A DNA stretch of 64,000 bases, from positions 14,281-78,280 of the forward strand of contig JBKJQB010000010.1 of NCBI GenBank assembly GCA_046594105.1, given 5' to 3'. The number at the start of each line of letters is the position of its first letter. Positions within the stretch are counted from its first letter, which is position 1. A program made the translations under genes and the position numbers. The notes beneath the pieces are model-generated. The model ran no database searches, was not told where the DNA came from, and saw only the letters and a program-made list of their open reading frames with translations. This document shows, piece by piece, positions 7,615-16,172 of this stretch. The DNA comes from JBDSGC01 sp046594105 (GTDB lineage: Bacteria > Acidobacteriota > Thermoanaerobaculia > Gp7-AA8).

Positions 7615-9105
7615 TTGAACTCCACGGGACAGCGTCGCAGGATCGCGCTCGTCGCTGCGGGGGCCGTCGCCCTTCTCGCGTGGTTTCTTTTCCTGCTCTC
7701 GCGAACCTCGATGGCTGCGGCCGGTCCGGACGGCTCGGGCTACATGAACGAAGCGCGCATGATCTCCGACGGCCGCCTTCGCATGGAGATCTCCCCACTG
7801 CGCACGCTGGGGCTGGATCGCAGCTTCGCGAACGTGTTCACCCCTCTCGGTTTCAACGTTGCTCCCGAGGGCACGATGGTCCCCACCTATCCCGCTGGGT
7901 TCCCGCTGCACATCGCGCTGGCGGCACGACTGGGCGGCTGGAAGACCGCGGCGTTTGCCATTCCGCCGCTCGCCTCCGCCGGGTGTCTGCTGATGATCTT
8001 CCTCGTCGCTTCCCAGCTCGGGCTGGGACGCGGCTGGGCCATCAGCGCGGCGCTCGCCCTCGCCGCCTGCCCGGTGTATCTGATGCATTCGCTCCAGCAG
8101 ATGAGCGACGTGCTGGCCACGTTCTGGACGCTGGTGGCCCTCTGGTGCGCGCTCCGTGCGAACGAACGCGCTGACCGTCGCATGCTGCTCGCGGCGGGGG
8201 CGGCGTTCGCCATCGGTGTGTGGGTCAGACCGACCAACGTTCTGGTAGCCCTGCCGCTGGCCTTCGCGCTGCGATGGCGTCCCTCGCGACTGGCGATCGC
8301 GGCTGCCGCGGCGCTGCCGTTCGCTCTCGGATTGATGTGGTGGAACGCAGCGCTTTACGGCAGTCCGATTTCGACCGGCTACGGAGGGTTCGGCCAGGTC
8401 ATCGACTGGTCGGCCCTGAGAACCTGCCCTCCGCGCTACGGCACCTGGCTGCTGGAGATGGTCACGCCGTTCATTTTTCCCACCGGCCTGCTCGTGGTAT
8501 TCGATCGACGAGTCGGACGATGGAACCGCTCTCTGCTCGGTGTCTGGTTCCTCACCTACTTCGCCTTCTACTCGGTCTACAGCGTCTGCGACTCCTGGAC
8601 GTACACACGATTCCTCCTTCCCGCTCTTCCCGCCTTGATCATCGGCGCACTGTTCGTGATGCGGGATCTCCTCGCTGCGCTGGCGGGAGTGCGGTGGATC
8701 GCGGTCGCCCGTGGAGTGGCCATCCTGCTGATCCTGGCCACCCTCACACTGCAGATTCGGAGTGATGATCGCCGCGACCTCCTGCACACCCGGCGCGGTG
8801 AAGCGATCTACCCCGACGTCGTGCATTTGACCGAAGCGACTGTTCCCCGCAATGCCATCGTCATCAGCGGCTTGATGAGTGGTTCGTTTCTCTACTACAA
8901 GGGCCGCTTCACGGTCCGATGGGATCAGATCGACAACGATCAGTTCCAGCTATTGAGAGCCTACGCCGCGAACGCCGGTCTGCGATGGTACGCAGCGTTG
9001 TCGGACGTGGAGTTGAGCCCGGAGGACCTGCCCAGGAGGTTCGACGCGCAGTGGAAGTCTCTCGGCAGAGTTCGTGACGTCACGCTATGGGAGCTGAAGG
9101 ACTAG
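7615..9105 (+). CDS. ArnT/PMT-like membrane glycosyltransferase (GT39 type)
   Basis: The 496-residue protein has about ten TM segments and a C-terminal soluble domain of ~100 residues. An acidic residue follows the first TM segment (AAAGPDGSGYMNEARMI), which fits the catalytic aspartate in the first periplasmic loop of GT-C enzymes, and the stretch TYPAGFPLHIALAARLGG resembles the P-x-Y-P-x-G block of the ArnT/PMT superfamily. These enzymes move a sugar from a polyprenyl phosphate donor to lipid or protein in the periplasm. The start is a TTG at 7615. The acceptor is unknown. Confidence 0.75.
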   Translation: MNSTGQRRRIALVAAGAVALLAWFLFLLSRTSMAAAGPDGSGYMNEARMISDGRLRMEISPLRTLGLDRSFANVFTPLGFNVAPEGTMVPTYPAGFPLHIALAARLGGWKTAAFAIPPLASAGCLLMIFLVASQLGLGRGWAISAALALAACPVYLMHSLQQMSDVLATFWTLVALWCALRANERADRRMLLAAGAAFAIGVWVRPTNVLVALPLAFALRWRPSRLAIAAAAALPFALGLMWWNAALYGSPISTGYGGFGQVIDWSALRTCPPRYGTWLLEMVTPFIFPTGLLVVFDRRVGRWNRSLLGVWFLTYFAFYSVYSVCDSWTYTRFLLPALPALIIGALFVMRDLLAALAGVRWIAVARGVAILLILATLTLQIRSDDRRDLLHTRRGEAIYPDVVHLTEATVPRNAIVISGLMSGSFLYYKGRFTVRWDQIDNDQFQLLRAYAANAGLRWYAALSDVELSPEDLPRRFDAQWKSLGRVRDVTLWELKD

Positions 9106-9160
9106 GCCGGGCCGGCACGGCCGGCGGCGTTGGTTGCCCAAGGCTCCGCCGTGATCACGC
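9106..9160. repeat. Dispersed GC-rich repeat, copy 2
   Basis: The segment starts right after the glycosyltransferase stop codon with GGCCGGCACGGCCGGC (9110-9125), followed by GGCGTTGGTT and a stretch with TCCGCCGTGATCACG. The same order (palindrome, GGCGTTGGTT, GTCCGCCACGA) is found at 10452-10500, so this is a true dispersed repeat of about 50 bases and not just GC-rich noise. Confidence 0.65.
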
Positions 9161-9196
9161 TCCAAGACGTTCTTCCGCGCAGGCCCTAGGAGAGAA

Positions 9197-9231
9197 GGAA
9201 ACCAGAAAGCGGAAAGTGGAAGGCAGAAAGC
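9197..9231. repeat. Purine-rich tract, inverted partner of 9742-9773
   Basis: The tract is made of AGAAAG-type units (ACCAGAAAGCGGAAAG, then GGCAGAAAGC). The reverse complement of 9742-9773 has the same units, so the two tracts bracket the 9.2-9.8 kb repeat island in opposite orientation. Confidence 0.5.
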
Positions 9232-9312
9232 CCTGAGCAATGGACAGCGCGCACGCTGCGCCTGAGAGAAAGAAACGGGCGCGGAGGCAGAGCGCCGGAG
9301 GCGCGATTGACC

Positions 9313-9485
9313 TTAGCCCAGGACTTCAGTCCTGGGACTTGAGGGGCTCCCCCAGACGAGTCCCGGAGGGACGATTGACGATGCTTCGTTGCGACATGTT
9401 CAATCGTCCCTACGGGACTTACTTTTTAGGGGCATCAAACCCAGGACTGAAGTCCTGGGCTAAGTTCAATCGTCCCTACGGGACT
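9313..9485. mobile_element. MITE-like or REP-type palindromic element
   Basis: A 24-base palindromic unit at 9313-9336 (TTAGCCCAGGACTTCAG onward) is the exact reverse complement of 9440-9463, so the two form terminal inverted repeats about 100 bases apart. Between and beyond them are copies of a second unit: TCAATCGTCCCTACGGGACT at 9400-9419 and again at 9466-9485, and a near-complement at 9359-9378. No transposase is present. The layout fits a non-autonomous element or a BIME-type cluster, perhaps mobilised in trans by a RAYT transposase elsewhere. The whole 9106-9811 interval holds no convincing protein gene. Confidence 0.65.
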
Positions 9486-9546
9486 CGCAAATCCGCATAA
9501 AACCTGGCTGTTTCTGGGAAGCGGCGTGGGGTGGCGGGCGGGAAGC

Positions 9547-9691
9547 GAAGGATCTGCAATCACGCGAATGCCGCTTGCGACAGTCGGGGCGATGCAGATC
9601 CTTCGCCGTCTACGCGGGCTCTAATGAACTCTGGTCCGAGGCATCAAGAGGATCGAACTCACACCCGCGACGTTGCAGATCCTTCGCCGTC
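9547..9691. repeat. Three copies of a GCAGATCCTTCGCCGTC unit
   Basis: TGCAGATCCTTCGCCGTC occurs exactly at 9593-9610 and 9674-9691, and its inverted core GAAGGATCTGCA at 9547-9558. The last copy continues into CTTCGCGGCTCAGGATGACG. The inverted pair can form a hairpin. This is a third repeat family inside the same intergenic island. Confidence 0.6.
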
Positions 9692-9741
9692 TTCGCGGCT
9701 CAGGATGACGGGAGGGATCTTGCAGCCGGCAGGATTACCTT

Positions 9742-9773
9742 CTGATTTCTGCTTTCTGCTTTCTGGTTTCTGC
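9742..9773. repeat. TTTCTGC microsatellite-like tract
   Basis: Four imperfect TTTCTGC-type units are in tandem, about 40 bases upstream of the cyclase-like gene. The tract is inverted relative to 9197-9231. Slippage here could alter the spacing of a promoter, but none is evident. Confidence 0.5.
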
Positions 9774-9811
9774 TTTTCCGCCTCCCCGCGCACTTGACCT
9801 AGAATCCATCG

Positions 9812-10438
9812 ATGCCTGTCAGGCGGTCCATCTTTGTCAGTGCGTCCGAGGATCGGCTGCAGAAGCTCATCGTGGAACGGCTGGAGCCGGGGGCAGATAA
9901 GGAAAGCATCGACCGCCGGCTCTGGGATCTCTTCGGTGAGGAGTGGTGCATCATGACCACCGACCTGATGGGATTCTCCCGGTCGGTCTCCCGCTTCGGC
10001 ATCATCCATTACCTGCAGACCATCTACGAGTCGGAGCGGCTGCTCGTGCCGGTGGTCGAGCAGCACGACGGCATCATGCTGAAGATGGAAGGCGACAGTT
10101 TCCTGATCATCTTCCGGAACGTGCAGAAAGCACTGTTCGCCGCCGTGAGCATGCAGCGGAAGCTCAAGCTCTACAACGAGACGAAGCCGCCGGAAGAGCA
10201 GGTCCTGCTGGGCATGGGCCTGGGATACGGCCGGGTCCTGCGCATCAGCGACGAGGATGTCTTCGGGATCGAGGTCAACGCTGCCTACGTCCTCGGCGAG
10301 GACATCGCCGGCGCCTACGAGATCCTGGTGTCGGCCGCCGTGCGCGAGGCTGCTGGTGACATGAAGGAAATCTTCGAAGAGCTCCACGACGCCCCCGCCG
10401 GCATCGGCACCGCATTCCGCGTCCGCTACGACGCGTGA
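9812..10438 (+). CDS. Class III adenylate/guanylate cyclase-like protein
   Basis: This 208-residue protein is a single cyclase homology domain. The first metal-binding aspartate is in TTDLMGFS, the second in KMEGDSFLIIF (with the purine-contacting lysine), and DVFGIEVNAAYVL aligns with the D-x-F-G-x-x-V-N-x-A-x-R-L block. In that block the transition-state arginine appears to be valine, so catalysis may be weak or absent. No membrane or sensory domain is attached. The ATG at 9812 has no strong ribosome binding site. It could be a weak cyclase, or a nucleotide-binding regulatory module. Confidence 0.78.
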   Translation: MPVRRSIFVSASEDRLQKLIVERLEPGADKESIDRRLWDLFGEEWCIMTTDLMGFSRSVSRFGIIHYLQTIYESERLLVPVVEQHDGIMLKMEGDSFLIIFRNVQKALFAAVSMQRKLKLYNETKPPEEQVLLGMGLGYGRVLRISDEDVFGIEVNAAYVLGEDIAGAYEILVSAAVREAAGDMKEIFEELHDAPAGIGTAFRVRYDA

Positions 10439-10451
10439 TCAGCGGCTCGAC

Positions 10452-10500
10452 GCGGCCGGCACGGCCGGTGGCGTTGGTTCGCAAAGCGTCCGCCACGATT
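10452..10500. repeat. Dispersed GC-rich repeat, copy 3
   Basis: GGCCGGCACGGCCGGT, GGCGTTGGTT and TCCGCCACGA follow in the same order as at 9106-9160. It sits between the convergent cyclase-like and hydrolase genes and may serve both as a terminator. Confidence 0.6.
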
Positions 10501-10567
10501 TTCGCCTCAGCCGCGGTCACTCGGCCGTCTTTGATTGCAGAAGTGGAGAAGGTGCCGAAGGCCGTTC

Positions 10568-12073
10568 TCATCCTTCGCGAATTCGTAGGGTGATCGCTTC
10601 GGCAACTTCCTCCGGGTGCGAGAAGGTGCAGGCGTGCGCCCCGGCCACGAGTTGCAGCGCAGGAATCTCCTCGCGGCGCACCAGCGGATCGCGCTCGCCG
10701 GCGAGCAGGAGCCCGTCCTCCGGCGCAGCACGCCGCACATCCCGGACATAGCGCCGATAGGTGCGAAACCACCGGCCGAGACCGGTACGCCAGTACGCGT
10801 GCGCCACCTGCGCCAGAAGGGCGAAAGGCTCGCGGATGGCGTCGGTGAAGAGAGCTGGGAAGAGCAGCATGGGGTGACGATGCGTCCACAACGGTCCGAT
10901 GAACACCGCGGCCTTCACCAGATCGGGACGCAGAGCTTTGAGATGCTCCACGTCGTTGCATCCGACGGAATGGCCGATCCAGGTCGCGCCGCGGATGGAG
11001 ACGGCATCGGCCCAGCGCGCCAGGATCGCTGCGTGGTCCTGAGGTCCCACCGCAGGGCCGTCCGCACTGGCACCGAAGCCGGGAAGATCGGGAGCAATCG
11101 GATTCCAGCCGCGTTCGAACAGCGCGCGGGCAAACGGCCGGAAGTACGCGCTCGACATGCCCAGGCCATGCACCAGGACAACATCCTTGCCGCGACCCGC
11201 GGCACGATGGGCGACGCCGTCAGTCCAGCCGGAGAGGGCCCACGAAAACTCGGGGGCGGCGTCCGATCGCACCGCCTCCACCTCATCCAGAAACGCGAAC
11301 AGCTCGCGGTGGAAGGCCTCCGGGTTCTCCCACATGGGGATGTGGCCGGCGTTCTCGATGACTCGCAGCCTCGCGTTCGGAATCTCCTGCAGCATCTGCT
11401 GGCCGTAGGACAACGGCACCAGCGGATCGTTCGCTCCCCAGAGCAACAGCACCGGCAGTCGCAGCGCCCGCAGAAGCGGCCGCGCGTCATCGCGGAGCAG
11501 ACGGGTGAACGCGACGGCCACCGAGGTCGGCCCGGCGCGGAAAAGATCGCGGGCCAGCACCGTGGCGAACGACCAGGCGCCGCGCGGGACCATCAGATTG
11601 GCCAGATGCGGTGCGGGATGCAGTTCGAAGGGAATGCCGGTCGAGTCGACCAGAACAAGCGAGCGGACCAGGTCCGGCCGCGAGGTCGCCAGGTGAATGG
11701 CGATCTGCCCTCCCATCGAGTTTCCCACGATGTGCACCGGCTCGCGGAACGACGCTTCGATCCACCGCGCCAGCAATGCCGCGATCTCGTCGAAGTTCAA
11801 CGGCAGGGAGCTGCGCCGAAGAAAAAAGCGGTTGCGCCCGAATCCGACCAGGTCCACGGCGCTGACTTGAAAGCGTTCCGCAAGCACATCGAGATTCCGG
11901 CGCCACCAGTCGGAAGATCCGCCCAGCCCGTGAATGAGGATCAACGGCGGACCGGCACCGGCTCGCGTCTCCCAGAAACTGTACGGCGGCAGATCGACCC
12001 GTCGCGTTTCTGCCACGTCAGCGTGAGCCTGAGAAAATCGAACGGGGCGCCGCCATCTTGTCGCCCGAGCCAC
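10568..12073 (-). CDS. Tandem double alpha/beta-hydrolase
   Basis: The 501-residue protein consists of two alpha/beta-hydrolase folds in one chain. The first (about residues 30-270) has oxyanion motif HGLGGSSDWW, nucleophile GNSMGG, acid GANDPLVP and histidine NAGHIPMWENP. The second (about 290-500) has HGLGMSSAYF, nucleophile GHSVGC, acid ERDPLV and histidine in SHPEEV. Both triads look intact, and the fold boundary shows no frameshift or internal start. Single-domain relatives are esterases, lipases or C-C hydrolases of ~270 residues. The GTG at 12073 is the probable start. The substrate is unknown. Confidence 0.85.
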   Translation of the reverse strand: MARATRWRRPVRFSQAHADVAETRRVDLPPYSFWETRAGAGPPLILIHGLGGSSDWWRRNLDVLAERFQVSAVDLVGFGRNRFFLRRSSLPLNFDEIAALLARWIEASFREPVHIVGNSMGGQIAIHLATSRPDLVRSLVLVDSTGIPFELHPAPHLANLMVPRGAWSFATVLARDLFRAGPTSVAVAFTRLLRDDARPLLRALRLPVLLLWGANDPLVPLSYGQQMLQEIPNARLRVIENAGHIPMWENPEAFHRELFAFLDEVEAVRSDAAPEFSWALSGWTDGVAHRAAGRGKDVVLVHGLGMSSAYFRPFARALFERGWNPIAPDLPGFGASADGPAVGPQDHAAILARWADAVSIRGATWIGHSVGCNDVEHLKALRPDLVKAAVFIGPLWTHRHPMLLFPALFTDAIREPFALLAQVAHAYWRTGLGRWFRTYRRYVRDVRRAAPEDGLLLAGERDPLVRREEIPALQLVAGAHACTFSHPEEVAEAITLRIREG

Positions 12074-12124
12074 AAGACCATTTCTTCACGAGGTCCGAAG
12101 AAGAGACTCGTGTCGACCGCGGGC

Positions 12125-12568
12125 TCACCGGTGCAGTCGCGCCTCTTCGACCATCAGACAGCGGTCTTGCACCACCTTGATCCCGGCTTCCGCAAATCGC
12201 TTCGCCGCCTCGTCGTTCCGGATGCCCAGCTGCAGCCAGACGCTGTTCGGCTTCGCCGCCAGGATGTCGTCCACGTGCGGCGGGATGTCGTTCGGGCGGC
12301 GGAACACGTTGACCATGTCGATCGGACGCCCGATGTCCGCCACCTGCCGGTAGACGCGCTTTCCCAGGATCTCGGTGACCTCGGGGTAATAGACCGGGAC
12401 CGGAATGATCTCGAAGCCGGCCGCAGCCATATGGGCGGCCACGTAGTGCGCTGCCTGATCGGCGTGGGTCTCCGGTTTGATGCCGAGCACGGCAATGGTG
12501 TGCGTCTCGCGAAGGAGTCTCTCGATTCCATCCCCGTCGTTGATCAGATTTGTTTTCCAGTCAGCCAT
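12125..12568 (-). CDS. CoA-binding domain protein (YccU-like)
   Basis: This 147-residue protein is a stand-alone CoA_binding_2 (Rossmann) domain: HTIAVLGIKPETHADQAAHYVA at the N-terminus, then FEIIPVPVYYPEVTEILGKRVY and VWLQLGIRNDEAAKRFAEAGI. It binds CoA or a nucleotide by family inference; no catalytic role is established. GAGGAG lies just upstream of the ATG at 12568, and the frame further upstream is untranslated. It is upstream of the hydrolase gene on the same strand with a 51-base gap, so they may be co-transcribed. Confidence 0.88.
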   Translation of the reverse strand: MADWKTNLINDGDGIERLLRETHTIAVLGIKPETHADQAAHYVAAHMAAAGFEIIPVPVYYPEVTEILGKRVYRQVADIGRPIDMVNVFRRPNDIPPHVDDILAAKPNSVWLQLGIRNDEAAKRFAEAGIKVVQDRCLMVEEARLHR

Positions 12569-12739
12569 CGATTGCTCCTCGCCATCCCGTCTGAGGGGGC
12601 GCAGACTAGCAAAAACTGAGCGCGGCCAATCCGCCGACTTGCCAAAAGTACACGGAATAACTAATTGCCACCGACCGCTTTTATACGACAAATTCAAGTC
12701 ACTCCAACCCAAAATCCAACCATCGAGGTGGGCCTCCGA

Positions 12740-14515
12740 ATGAAACGAATCGCAGCTTTGCTGTTCCTTCTTGCGATCCCGACGATTGCCCACGCAGATG
12801 CGAATCCACGTCGCATGATCGTGGTCACGCGCCATCCCTTCGCTCAGGCGGAGCGCGCACTGCGCGGAGCCCGTGGCGATGACTTCGACTTCGAGAACCG
12901 CGTTCGTTACAACGTCAAGGCGTTCACGATCATCAACGGCTTCGCGGCCGACCTGACTGCGGATGAGATCGCTCAGCTGAAGAAGTCCCCCGAGGTTTCG
13001 TATATCGAGCCGGTCATCGAACGGTACAAGTTTGGGGTGTCATCACCACGACACACCGATGACTCCACCCGGGCCATGGAACTGGCCCCTTCAGCTCTCG
13101 CCGACTCGATCATTGCGGGGCAACAGACTGTGCCTTACGGCGTGACTCTGGTGGGTGCGCCGAACGTGTGGCCGGTCACCCGGGGAAAATCCCTCGACCC
13201 GAAGATCCCTACCCGCGTGGTGGTGGTGGACACCGGCGTCGACTACAACAACCCGGAGCTCAAGGCGATCTACAAGGGCGGCCTCAACGTCGTGGGCGGA
13301 AACAACAACCCTATCGACGATGACGGCCACGGGACGCACGTCGCCGGAACCATCGCCGCAGCCGACGACGGCGTGGGTGTGGTCGGGGTCGCGTCGCAAG
13401 TGGAACTCTATGCTGTCAAAGTACTCGACGAATGCGGAATCGGCTCGAACCTCGCGAGCATCGACGCACTCGATTGGATCACCAAGCAGAAGAAGGCCAT
13501 CGGTGGAAACTGGATCGCAAACTTTTCTCTGGGTTCCAATACCTCGTCCGGCAGCGAGCGGTCTGCTTTCCAGAAGGCCGCCGACGCCGGCGTGCTGATC
13601 TTTGCCGCCTCGGGCAACTCCTTTAAAGAAGAGACAGGGCTGGCTTTTCCTGCCGGCTACTCCGGCGTGATCTCGGTGGGCGCGATCGACAGCACCGGCA
13701 AGATCGCCTCGTTCTCACAGCGCGGCACGGGGCAGGGGATCGTCGCGCCCGGCGTCGGCGTCCTGTCGACCTTCGTGGAGGGTCAGGTCGCATCATCGGA
13801 TGGACAGAAGGTTCTGGCTCGCTTCGCCCAGGCGTACAACGCCAAAGACTTTCCCGTATGCCTTCCCCGAGGGCCGATCAGCGGCACGTTCGTCTTCTCC
13901 GGAACGGGCAATCTTGCAGAGTTCCCCGCCGAGGTCTCCGGGAAAATCGCGCTGATCGAGCGCAGAGGAACTGACGCGGCCGGTCAAACCCTGACCTTCC
14001 TTACGAAAGCGAAGAACGCGAAAAAAGCGGGAGCGATCGCGGCGGTGATCTACAGCCTTCCCGGACTCGACCTCGTGCGGCCCGGGTTCAGCCCTTTCGA
14101 GACGTCGGACATCAGCAGCGTGGTTCCCACGGCTCTCATTTCCGAAGCCGACGGCGCGCGTCTCAAAGCGCTGAGCGACAAGACCATCACCCTCGCCTTC
14201 GACGGCAGCGGCTACTCCAGCACCTACGACTCCCTCTCCGGCACCTCGATGGCCTGCCCGCATGCGGTGGGCGTCGCTGCGCTGGTCTGGTCCGTCGTTC
14301 CGAACGCGAGCACGATCACCATCGTCAACGCCATGGAGCAGTCGGCCAAGGACCTTGGCGTCTCCGGCTACGACACGGACTATGGCTTCGGCCTGATCAA
14401 CGCGTTCGACGCGGCGAAGACGCTGAACCCCGCAGCCTTCAGCTCACCCATCCAGCCGCCCCCGGTCGAAGGGCCGGTGGTTGGACGCACGCCGGGGCGA
14501 CGCGGCGGCCATTGA
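12740..14515 (+). CDS. Secreted subtilisin-like serine protease (S8) with PA insert
   Basis: The 591-residue precursor has a signal peptide (RIAALLFLLAIPTIAHA), an inhibitor-I9-like propeptide (MIVVTRHPFAQAERALRG to SYIEPV), and a subtilisin catalytic domain. The triad is Asp164 in VVVDTGVDYNN, His197 in DDGHGTHVAGT and Ser in SGTSMACPHAVGVAAL near residue 500. A PA-type insert (about 355-475, with GKIALIERRGTD and KAGAIAAVIYS) interrupts the domain, as in extracellular PA-subtilases, and may tune substrate access. The C-terminus ends in a short basic Gly/Arg tail. GAGGTG precedes the ATG at 12740. It is followed by a good terminator. Confidence 0.93.
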   Translation: MKRIAALLFLLAIPTIAHADANPRRMIVVTRHPFAQAERALRGARGDDFDFENRVRYNVKAFTIINGFAADLTADEIAQLKKSPEVSYIEPVIERYKFGVSSPRHTDDSTRAMELAPSALADSIIAGQQTVPYGVTLVGAPNVWPVTRGKSLDPKIPTRVVVVDTGVDYNNPELKAIYKGGLNVVGGNNNPIDDDGHGTHVAGTIAAADDGVGVVGVASQVELYAVKVLDECGIGSNLASIDALDWITKQKKAIGGNWIANFSLGSNTSSGSERSAFQKAADAGVLIFAASGNSFKEETGLAFPAGYSGVISVGAIDSTGKIASFSQRGTGQGIVAPGVGVLSTFVEGQVASSDGQKVLARFAQAYNAKDFPVCLPRGPISGTFVFSGTGNLAEFPAEVSGKIALIERRGTDAAGQTLTFLTKAKNAKKAGAIAAVIYSLPGLDLVRPGFSPFETSDISSVVPTALISEADGARLKALSDKTITLAFDGSGYSSTYDSLSGTSMACPHAVGVAALVWSVVPNASTITIVNAMEQSAKDLGVSGYDTDYGFGLINAFDAAKTLNPAAFSSPIQPPPVEGPVVGRTPGRRGGH

Positions 14516-14536
14516 TTTCTCCAGGATCATCCCTTG

Positions 14537-14570
14537 AGCGGCGTCCCGAACGGGGCGCCGCTTTTCTTTC
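14537..14570 (+). terminator. Rho-independent terminator after the S8 protease gene
   Basis: AGCGGCGTCCC and GGGGCGCCGCT form an 11-bp stem with one G-U pair and a GAAC loop, followed by TTTTCTTTC. It lies 21 bases after the protease stop codon. Confidence 0.85.
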
Positions 14571-14606
14571 CTCCCTGACTCTCGTGCGCGGCCTCGAAAG
14601 CCTTCG

Positions 14607-14777
14607 ATGATCAAGCCAGCGTTTCTTCTGTTTCTTTCGATCCTCGGCTTCAGCTCCCTGCTCAACGCGCAAACGACTCGCTACATCGTTTTCACCCGTG
14701 CACACGGGGAAGTGGCGCAGATGAGAGTGGCTGCGGCCGTCACCGACGGTCCCGATTTACGCGCAAATCCGCACTGA
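14607..14777 (+). pseudogene. Short secreted ORF, possible S8 propeptide remnant
   Basis: A 56-codon frame starts at 14607 with a convincing signal peptide (MIKPAFLLFLSILGFSSLLN, cleavage near AQ) followed by TTRYIVFTRAHGEVAQMRV, then a stop at 14775. The post-signal stretch resembles the start of the neighbouring protease propeptide (RRMIVVTRHPFAQAERAL). It may be the truncated 5' end of a second, tandem protease gene that lost its catalytic part, or a small secreted peptide. The ribosome binding site is weak. The rest of 14516-14915 contains only the terminator and no other gene. Confidence 0.4.
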
Positions 14778-14915
14778 ATCTTTCACCATCGCGCCACAGA
14801 CCATCACTCCCGGCACGGGCAGCGAGAGATGGCGGACCGCGCCGGGTTGGTTCGGTTTAGAATACGCGCCCTGCCGCGCCACCAGCGCGAGCTTCCCGAC
14901 TGGAGAATCCACCCC

Positions 14916-16028
14916 ATGAAAATCGGCGTACCGACCGAGATCAAGAACAACGAATTCCGAGTGGGGATGACGCCGGCTGGCGCGGCCGTCCTCACCGCCG
15001 ATGGCCATGACGTCTTCATCCAGGCCGGGGCGGGCGACGGCAGCGGTTTCGGCGATGACGAATACAAAGCCGCGGGCGCAACGATCCTCTCCGGCGCCGG
15101 CGCCGTCTACGACAAGGCGGACATGATCGTGAAGGTCAAAGAGCCGGTGGAGGCCGACCTCAAGCTCCTCAAAGATGGCCAGCTGCTCTTCACCTATCTG
15201 CATCTGGCGCCGGTTCCTGACCTGACCGACGCGCTGCTGAAAAAGAAGATCACCGGGATCGCCTACGAAACCATCACCGACGATCGCCGTCGCAGCCTTC
15301 CACTGCTCACTCCGATGTCAGAAGTCGCGGGGCGGATGTCCGTCCATGTCGGCGCCTACTATCTGCACAAGCCTCTCGGTGGCCGCGGAGTGCTTCTGGG
15401 CGGGGTTCCCGGAACCCTGCCCGGTGACGTGGTGATCATCGGCGGCGGCGTGGTGGGCACCAATGCCGCCAAGATGGCGGTCGGCCTCGGTGCCCGCGTC
15501 ACCATCCTCGACACCAACCTCGACCGGCTGCGTCAACTGGACGACATCTTCCGCGGCACCGTGCAGACGCTGGCCTCGAACATGGCCCACATCGCGGAAG
15601 CGGTCCGTCACGCGGACCTGCTGATCGGCGGAGTGCTCATCCCCGGCGCGGCCGCGCCCAAACTGATCACCCGGCAGATGATCGGCGAAATGAAAAAGGG
15701 TTCCGTCATCGTCGACGTGGCCATCGATCAGGGCGGCTGCGTGGAGACCGCTCACGCCACCACCCATTCCGATCCGGTGTACGAGGTCGACGGCGTCACG
15801 CACTACTGTGTGGCCAATATGCCAGGCGCGGTGCCGCGCACCTCGACCATTGCCCTGACCAACGCCACTCTCCCCTACACGCGCAAGCTGGCAACGCTCG
15901 GTTTCCGCAAGGCCGTGGAAGACACCGGGCTGGCCGAGGGGGTGAACGTCTACAACGGCGCGATCACCTACCGCGCCGTCGCGGAGTCGCAGGGGCGGCA
16001 GTACACCTCACTCGAAAAAGCCCTCTGA
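14916..16028 (+). CDS. ald: Alanine dehydrogenase
   Basis: This NAD-dependent enzyme interconverts L-alanine and pyruvate plus ammonium. The N-terminus [20 protein letters not shown], substrate lysine in MIVKVKEP, catalytic histidine in TYLHLAP, nucleotide-binding loop [14 protein letters not shown] and catalytic aspartate in [13 protein letters not shown] are all present. At 370 residues its length matches characterised enzymes. The ATG at 14916 has GGAGA 9 bases upstream. It appears monocistronic, with a hairpin just after the stop codon. Confidence 0.96.
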   Translation: MKIGVPTEIKNNEFRVGMTPAGAAVLTADGHDVFIQAGAGDGSGFGDDEYKAAGATILSGAGAVYDKADMIVKVKEPVEADLKLLKDGQLLFTYLHLAPVPDLTDALLKKKITGIAYETITDDRRRSLPLLTPMSEVAGRMSVHVGAYYLHKPLGGRGVLLGGVPGTLPGDVVIIGGGVVGTNAAKMAVGLGARVTILDTNLDRLRQLDDIFRGTVQTLASNMAHIAEAVRHADLLIGGVLIPGAAAPKLITRQMIGEMKKGSVIVDVAIDQGGCVETAHATTHSDPVYEVDGVTHYCVANMPGAVPRTSTIALTNATLPYTRKLATLGFRKAVEDTGLAEGVNVYNGAITYRAVAESQGRQYTSLEKAL

Positions 16029-16033
16029 GGTGG

Positions 16034-16055
16034 GGAGAGGCGCAGCCGCCTCTCC
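16034..16055 (+). terminator. Weak hairpin terminator after ald
   Basis: GGAGAGGCG and CGCCTCTCC form a 9-bp perfect stem with a CAGC loop, six bases after the ald stop. The T-run is poor (TCGTCC), so termination may be partial or Rho-assisted. Confidence 0.5.
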
Positions 16056-16172
16056 TCGTCCGCCGCGCAGAAAGTCCCGGCGCATCCGGCTCTCGTTGGA
16101 TTCCAGTTGCACATTTCAGGGCTGACGAGTAAAAGTCGTCGGTCCCAGGTCGCCGAAGAAGAGGAGATGTTC

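Noticed and set aside
6796..8826. A 676-codon minus-strand frame across mgtC and the GT39-type gene
   Set aside because: The product is rich in Arg, Gly, Glu and Gln without any motif, while the plus-strand genes have clear families.
9313..9691. CRISPR array in the 9.3-9.7 kb repeats
   Set aside because: Repeats are palindromic, of several families and in mixed orientation, with no regular spacers and no cas genes.
10616..12619. A 667-codon plus-strand frame opposite the tandem hydrolase
   Set aside because: Composition and lack of motifs mark it as antisense shadow; it also spans the separate CoA-binding gene.
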